Positions 6,023 through 6,062 of a DNA stretch of 6,062 bases are shown piece after piece. The DNA is from Pseudomonadota bacterium (lineage in GTDB: Bacteria; Pseudomonadota; Gammaproteobacteria; Burkholderiales; Burkholderiaceae_C), in contig JAEYRT010000104.1 of assembly GCA_023435325.1 (NCBI GenBank), positions 1 to 6,062 of the forward strand. Direction: 5' to 3'. A program made the position numbers and the translations under genes. The notes under the pieces were generated by a model. The model searched no databases, had not been told where the DNA came from, and saw nothing but the letters and a program-made list of their open reading frames with translations. Position 1 is the stretch's first letter. Each line of letters begins with the position of its first letter.

Positions 6023-6062
6023 GGGTCTTTAGCTCAGTCGGTAGAGCAGCGGACTTTTAATC
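6023..6062 (+). tRNA. tRNA-Lys (anticodon UUU), 5' 40 bases, cut by window end
   Basis: The 5' acceptor strand GGGTCTT (6023-6029) is followed by TA. A D arm follows, with stem GCTC (6032-6035) pairing GAGC (6044-6047) around a loop with GG. The anticodon stem 5' strand is GCGGA (6049-6053). The anticodon loop reads C, T, TTT (6056-6058), A37 (6059) and A38, and T6061-C6062 begin the 3' strand of the anticodon stem, pairing with A6053 and G6052. The anticodon UUU decodes AAA and AAG lysine codons. The T arm and 3' acceptor lie outside the window. Confidence 0.95.

Overview
The window looks like chromosomal housekeeping DNA from a betaproteobacterium, most likely a Comamonadaceae member close to Comamonas. 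This is inferred from the moderately high GC, the codon choice and the protein sequences; no database search was possible. It holds six protein-coding genes and the first half of a tRNA gene. There is no sign of a mobile element, CRISPR array, phage or horizontally acquired island, and the genes belong to known families. I did not find a new multi-gene system. The interesting signals lie in gene order and in RNA structures at gene borders.

Left part (1-2281): the 3' end of an ankyrin-repeat gene on the + strand converges on a complete msbA-type lipid A/phospholipid ABC exporter gene on the - strand. The 139 bases between them hold a long imperfect hairpin with an A-run on its left and a T-run on its right, which fits a bidirectional intrinsic terminator.

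Middle part (2282-5117): a 162-base divergent region separates msbA from tolB. On the + strand come tolB, pal and cpoB (ybgF), the periplasmic and outer-membrane half of the Tol-Pal system. The usual upstream partners tolQ, tolR and tolA are absent, and msbA occupies their place. A small hairpin and an AT-rich stretch between tolB and pal may allow pal to be expressed separately; pal has a strong Shine-Dalgarno sequence. cpoB starts three bases after the pal stop.

Right part (5117-6062): tcdA (csdL/ygdL), encoding the tRNA t6A dehydratase, overlaps the cpoB stop in a TGATG arrangement. A textbook-quality intrinsic terminator (11 bp perfect stem, 3-base loop, C plus five T) lies inside the first 20 codons of tcdA. 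After tcdA comes an extended -10 promoter and then the start of tRNA-Lys(UUU), cut by the window end. This tRNA decodes ANN-type codons and has A37, so it belongs to the class that TcdA modifies.

Functionally, msbA supplies lipid A to the outer-membrane assembly route, while TolB, Pal and CpoB maintain and constrict the outer membrane and coordinate it with peptidoglycan synthesis during division. tcdA and the tRNA gene belong to translation.
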